A stretch of 64,000 bases of DNA from the NCBI RefSeq assembly GCF_019578655.1, contig NC_063258.1, positions 30,446,802 to 30,510,801 on the forward strand, in the 5' to 3' direction. The notes beneath the pieces were generated by a model that saw only the letters and a list, made by a program, of their open reading frames with translations, did not search any database and was not told where the DNA came from. Both the position numbers and the translations under genes were made by a program. Origin of the DNA: Ricinus communis. Taxonomy: Eukaryota; Streptophyta; Magnoliopsida; Malpighiales; Euphorbiaceae. Below, one piece after another: positions 61,276 to 64,000 of the stretch; position 1 is the stretch's first letter, and each line of letters starts with the position of its first letter.

Positions 61276-64000
61276 TTAACTGGGCAAAGGGATTGGCATG
61301 AAAGCTCCATGAAATCCGTAGGGTACTCTGCAAGGCAGTGTTATCTTGGCAACCGGCTTGTCAGAAAAATTCTTTGCATCAATTATACAAACCTGAAACA
61401 ACAAAGTCAGGTTAATGATTTGATATATGTATTCTGTATTATTCAAGTTAGAATCCTCTGTTTTTGCTATCAATTTTGTGACTCTACTTCAGATAACTCC
61501 GTATCTTCATTGTGAACAAAAGTGACAATCCAGCCATCATCTTCTGCAAGGCCTCCTTCTTTAGCGATAAAGGTTGCTCCCGTGCAGAAGGTTTTCACCT
61601 CAAATTTATGGTATTCCACCTTTATAAAACCAAAATTCAGCCTAGCTAATAAAAATTATGGGGGCGCACACACGTATATATACATGTTTACCTCAGTGGC
61701 TGTCCCTCTGAAGTGTAGCTTGGCCAGAGCTCCAAATTTTGGCAGGCCTGAAACATGCACAATTGAGAACTTTTTTTCCTTTTCATACTAAATAAAAGAT
61801 CAGCGCGCATATATATAAAGGAAAATTCATAGGACCATGGCCCCATTTTAGGTGGAAGATAAGATAGCATGGCCCGTTCCTGTACGTGTAAAGATGACGA
61901 GCACAAGATTTTTAATCAGGACAAACTTTTCTTCTATGTTTGTGCTGTGGACTTTAAAATTACCTGAGATAGAGCTTGCAATGGAATCAACAACTTGTGT
62001 GTAGCCATATCTATTTTTGGTCCCAGTAAATTCTCCATTGATCATAGGAAACTCCAAAGAGAACTCAGTTCCTGTAACGTTTTTCCCCTTCACTTCTCCT
62101 GTTCGCATGTTCAATCTCCACTCATAGCAACGACAGAAAAATAGCTCATCTTTTGTCAAGGTTTTCTTGTCTTCTTCGACTGTTTCAGTATATGTCAGTC
62201 TTCCTGAAACCCACTCAAATTTTTCCAAATTTGTATCAGCTGATCCTGATATGATCGATTCAAGTGACCTGCAACCCCACTCGACAACCTGTTCATCCAC
62301 CAAAGTAAAGGCATATATTAAGCAATCTTTAATCATAATTTAACTGAACTAGATGGTCTTTTTTATTTTACTAAATTACCTCGTCACCATCCTCAAAACA
62401 GTTGAGAATGTGAAATGTGCAACAGGGTTCCACATCAAACCAACAGATAGAGTCTGCATTTCCATATCGAGGCATAATCCCAATCCTTGCATATTCTGTC
62501 TTATCATACTTCAACAATCTGTATATCGAAACAGATTAATTACACAACTAATTTACTGTACTTCAAAAAACAAATTTAATTCATTGTAACGATGTTCAAG
62601 AATTCAAATACTTATGGCCCGCCTTTAATGAGTCTTTGGATGTCAACCGTTAGTGGAAAATCCAACAACACATTGTATCTGCAACAGCATGCCATGAATT
62701 GTTAATGCATATCAAGACTACAATTTTCGTGCTGTACTTTCACTTTCAGACTGAAGAGAAGACAACAGATTATCACTTACTTCTGTGTAACCCCAAAGTC
62801 ATGACAAAGAGTGCACCTATTGAATTTGAGGTCGACTTTGTGTACTAGTCTCTCTCCATCAGCTGCATATTTCAGGTTCATCCGATGCACAAGAAACATA
62901 GCACAAAGCATTTAATTCGCCTTATTTTGTATCGGAAAATATATCAAACAAAAACACTGAATCATTTCTAGAGTGTACATACTTCCTAAAGACAGGAATT
63001 GCCAGAGTGCCCCTATAGGACAAAGTATGAAACTTTTTAGCCACTGGCCCAGTGCTATAAAATTTTATCTTAAAAATGATAATCTTACCAGAAATTACTC
63101 CCAATTCTAAGAAAGGCTTTGTTGCGTCCAGTCCAATTGTGACCGATACCCAGTTCCTGGAGCTCTCTGTAACAGGAAAGGAATGATTTAGGAAACAGTC
63201 ATTCAGATTTGATGTTAAATGTGGACGATGTTTTCTTTCTCCTTTTTTTGGAGTAAAATTTGTACTTTTGGGTGGCTGGAAAAGGGACGATTCCAAGCTC
63301 CATTGACATCCCAATTGCCTAAAGTTTGAAGTGAAAAGATGTCAATCTCTTGAGGCATGTGATTTCAGGCAATTGAGTACAACTTCCCCGAATGCTCAAA
63401 AACATTAGTATTGCTGAGGTACTTGTTAACTTTGCCAAATCTCAACTGAAATGTTCCCACAGAGAGATTCATCAGATACAATTACAAAATTTGATTAACA
63501 AAAAGGACAAAATATAGAATAAAAAGATTTATATGCTTCCAACATTATGGGCAAGTTTTTAATTTTATCAGAAGTGGTTTCTTATTTTGGGATACATGCA
63601 ATTATCTTCTCTAGCTTTGCTAAATACGTCTCTGTCGTATATGCGGATTCCATATGCAGACTTCTTGTTGTGGCTATTACTTTTTCAAAAAAAAAAAATT
63701 ATTAATTTAAATTGTATTTGGTTATGGATTAGTATTGCCTACCACATTCAGTAAATATGCCAATAAAATGGCCGGCGAATCACCGTCAATGGCCGGAAGA
63801 AATGAGGGCTTGTTTCTTTGCTTTTCAAGTCTGTACGTTTCAGTTTCCACATGTCTATTGTTGTAGCGGACAGTCCATCCTCCTCCATCATTATTTTTAT
63901 CAAAGTAAATGGCATGAAGCATTCCTTCTCCCTCTATCCAAATGTGCCCCGTTTTTCCGAACACAGAAGATGTAGATTTTAGTCCTCCAAACAGAGGATT
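61276..64000 (-). pseudogene. Second carotenoid cleavage dioxygenase copy, broken, 5' part outside window
   Basis: This tandem paralogue matches the intact CCD exon for exon: exon 4 (64000-63743, cut by the edge), 63445-63266, 63166-63089, 62862-62781, 62678-62616, 62518-62380, 62288-61964, 61747-61692, 61619-61488, 61392-61276. Exons 5, 7, 8 and 9 have exactly the same lengths as in the intact copy. Defects: an in-frame TGA at 63367-63365 in exon 5; a one-base deletion in exon 6 (78 instead of 79 nt, near 63144-63150); and a splice donor that reads ATAAGT instead of GTAAGT at 62615-62610. Reading through that intron meets TAA at once. The start of exon 12 is also unlike the intact copy. All four iron-ligand histidine contexts survive, so decay looks recent. 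Assembly error in each defect is possible but unlikely for all three. Confidence 0.83.

Noticed and set aside
1..64000. CRISPR array, prokaryotic operon or phage-like system
   Set aside because: No regularly spaced repeats or compact gene arrays; all genes are intron-rich plant nuclear genes.

Overview
The window is nuclear DNA of a dicot plant. The genes have many GT-AG introns, the spacers are very AT-rich and carry plant retroelement debris, and the proteins are plant-specific (plastid sigma factor, oleosin, plant alpha-Aurora kinase, plant-type ATP-phosphofructokinase, carotenoid cleavage dioxygenases). From memory, six of the genes (glycine-rich membrane protein, GatC, CABIN1, Aurora 1, PFK, and a CCD) resemble the Arabidopsis chromosome 4 interval around At4g32810-At4g32920. 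That points to a rosid with a rearranged version of that block. I cannot name the species.

Layout. 1-1202: end of a minus-strand Ty1/copia element (5' LTR, primer site, broken gag). 4244-8110 (+): plastid sigma factor, SIG3/sigC type, 7 coding exons, with a small TRIM retroelement in intron 4. 10285-23671 (+): 22-exon gene for a 1452-residue glycine-rich membrane protein. 25518-26674 (-): organellar GatC, 5 exons. 27455-37980 (-): CABIN1/HIR3-like TPR protein, 19 coding exons, about 1985 residues. 40788-41234 (-): intronless oleosin. 41703-42600: a large fold-back repeat in an AT-rich gene desert. 45496-47829 (+): Aurora kinase, 9 exons. 48601-52764 (-): ATP-dependent 6-phosphofructokinase, 13 exons. 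54054-57840 (-): intact carotenoid cleavage dioxygenase, 13 exons. 61276-64000 (-): a tandem second copy, broken in several places and running off the right edge.

Exon models were built by eye: joining conserved protein blocks at GT-AG (or stated exceptional) sites and checking that every junction keeps phase. All intact models close in frame from ATG to stop. There is no operon logic. The genes are housekeeping or tissue-specific nuclear genes: plastid transcription and organellar tRNA-Gln formation (SIG3, GatC), chromatin (CABIN1), mitosis (Aurora), glycolysis (PFK), seed oil bodies (oleosin) and apocarotenoid metabolism (CCD pair).

The most notable points are the decayed CCD duplicate with a stop, a frameshift and a GT-to-AT splice donor; an exitron-like intron and two GC-AG introns in CABIN1; the TRIM inside the sigma-factor intron; the 0.9-kb fold-back element; and upstream ORFs before the glycine-rich gene. 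I saw no convincing evidence of a wholly new molecular system.
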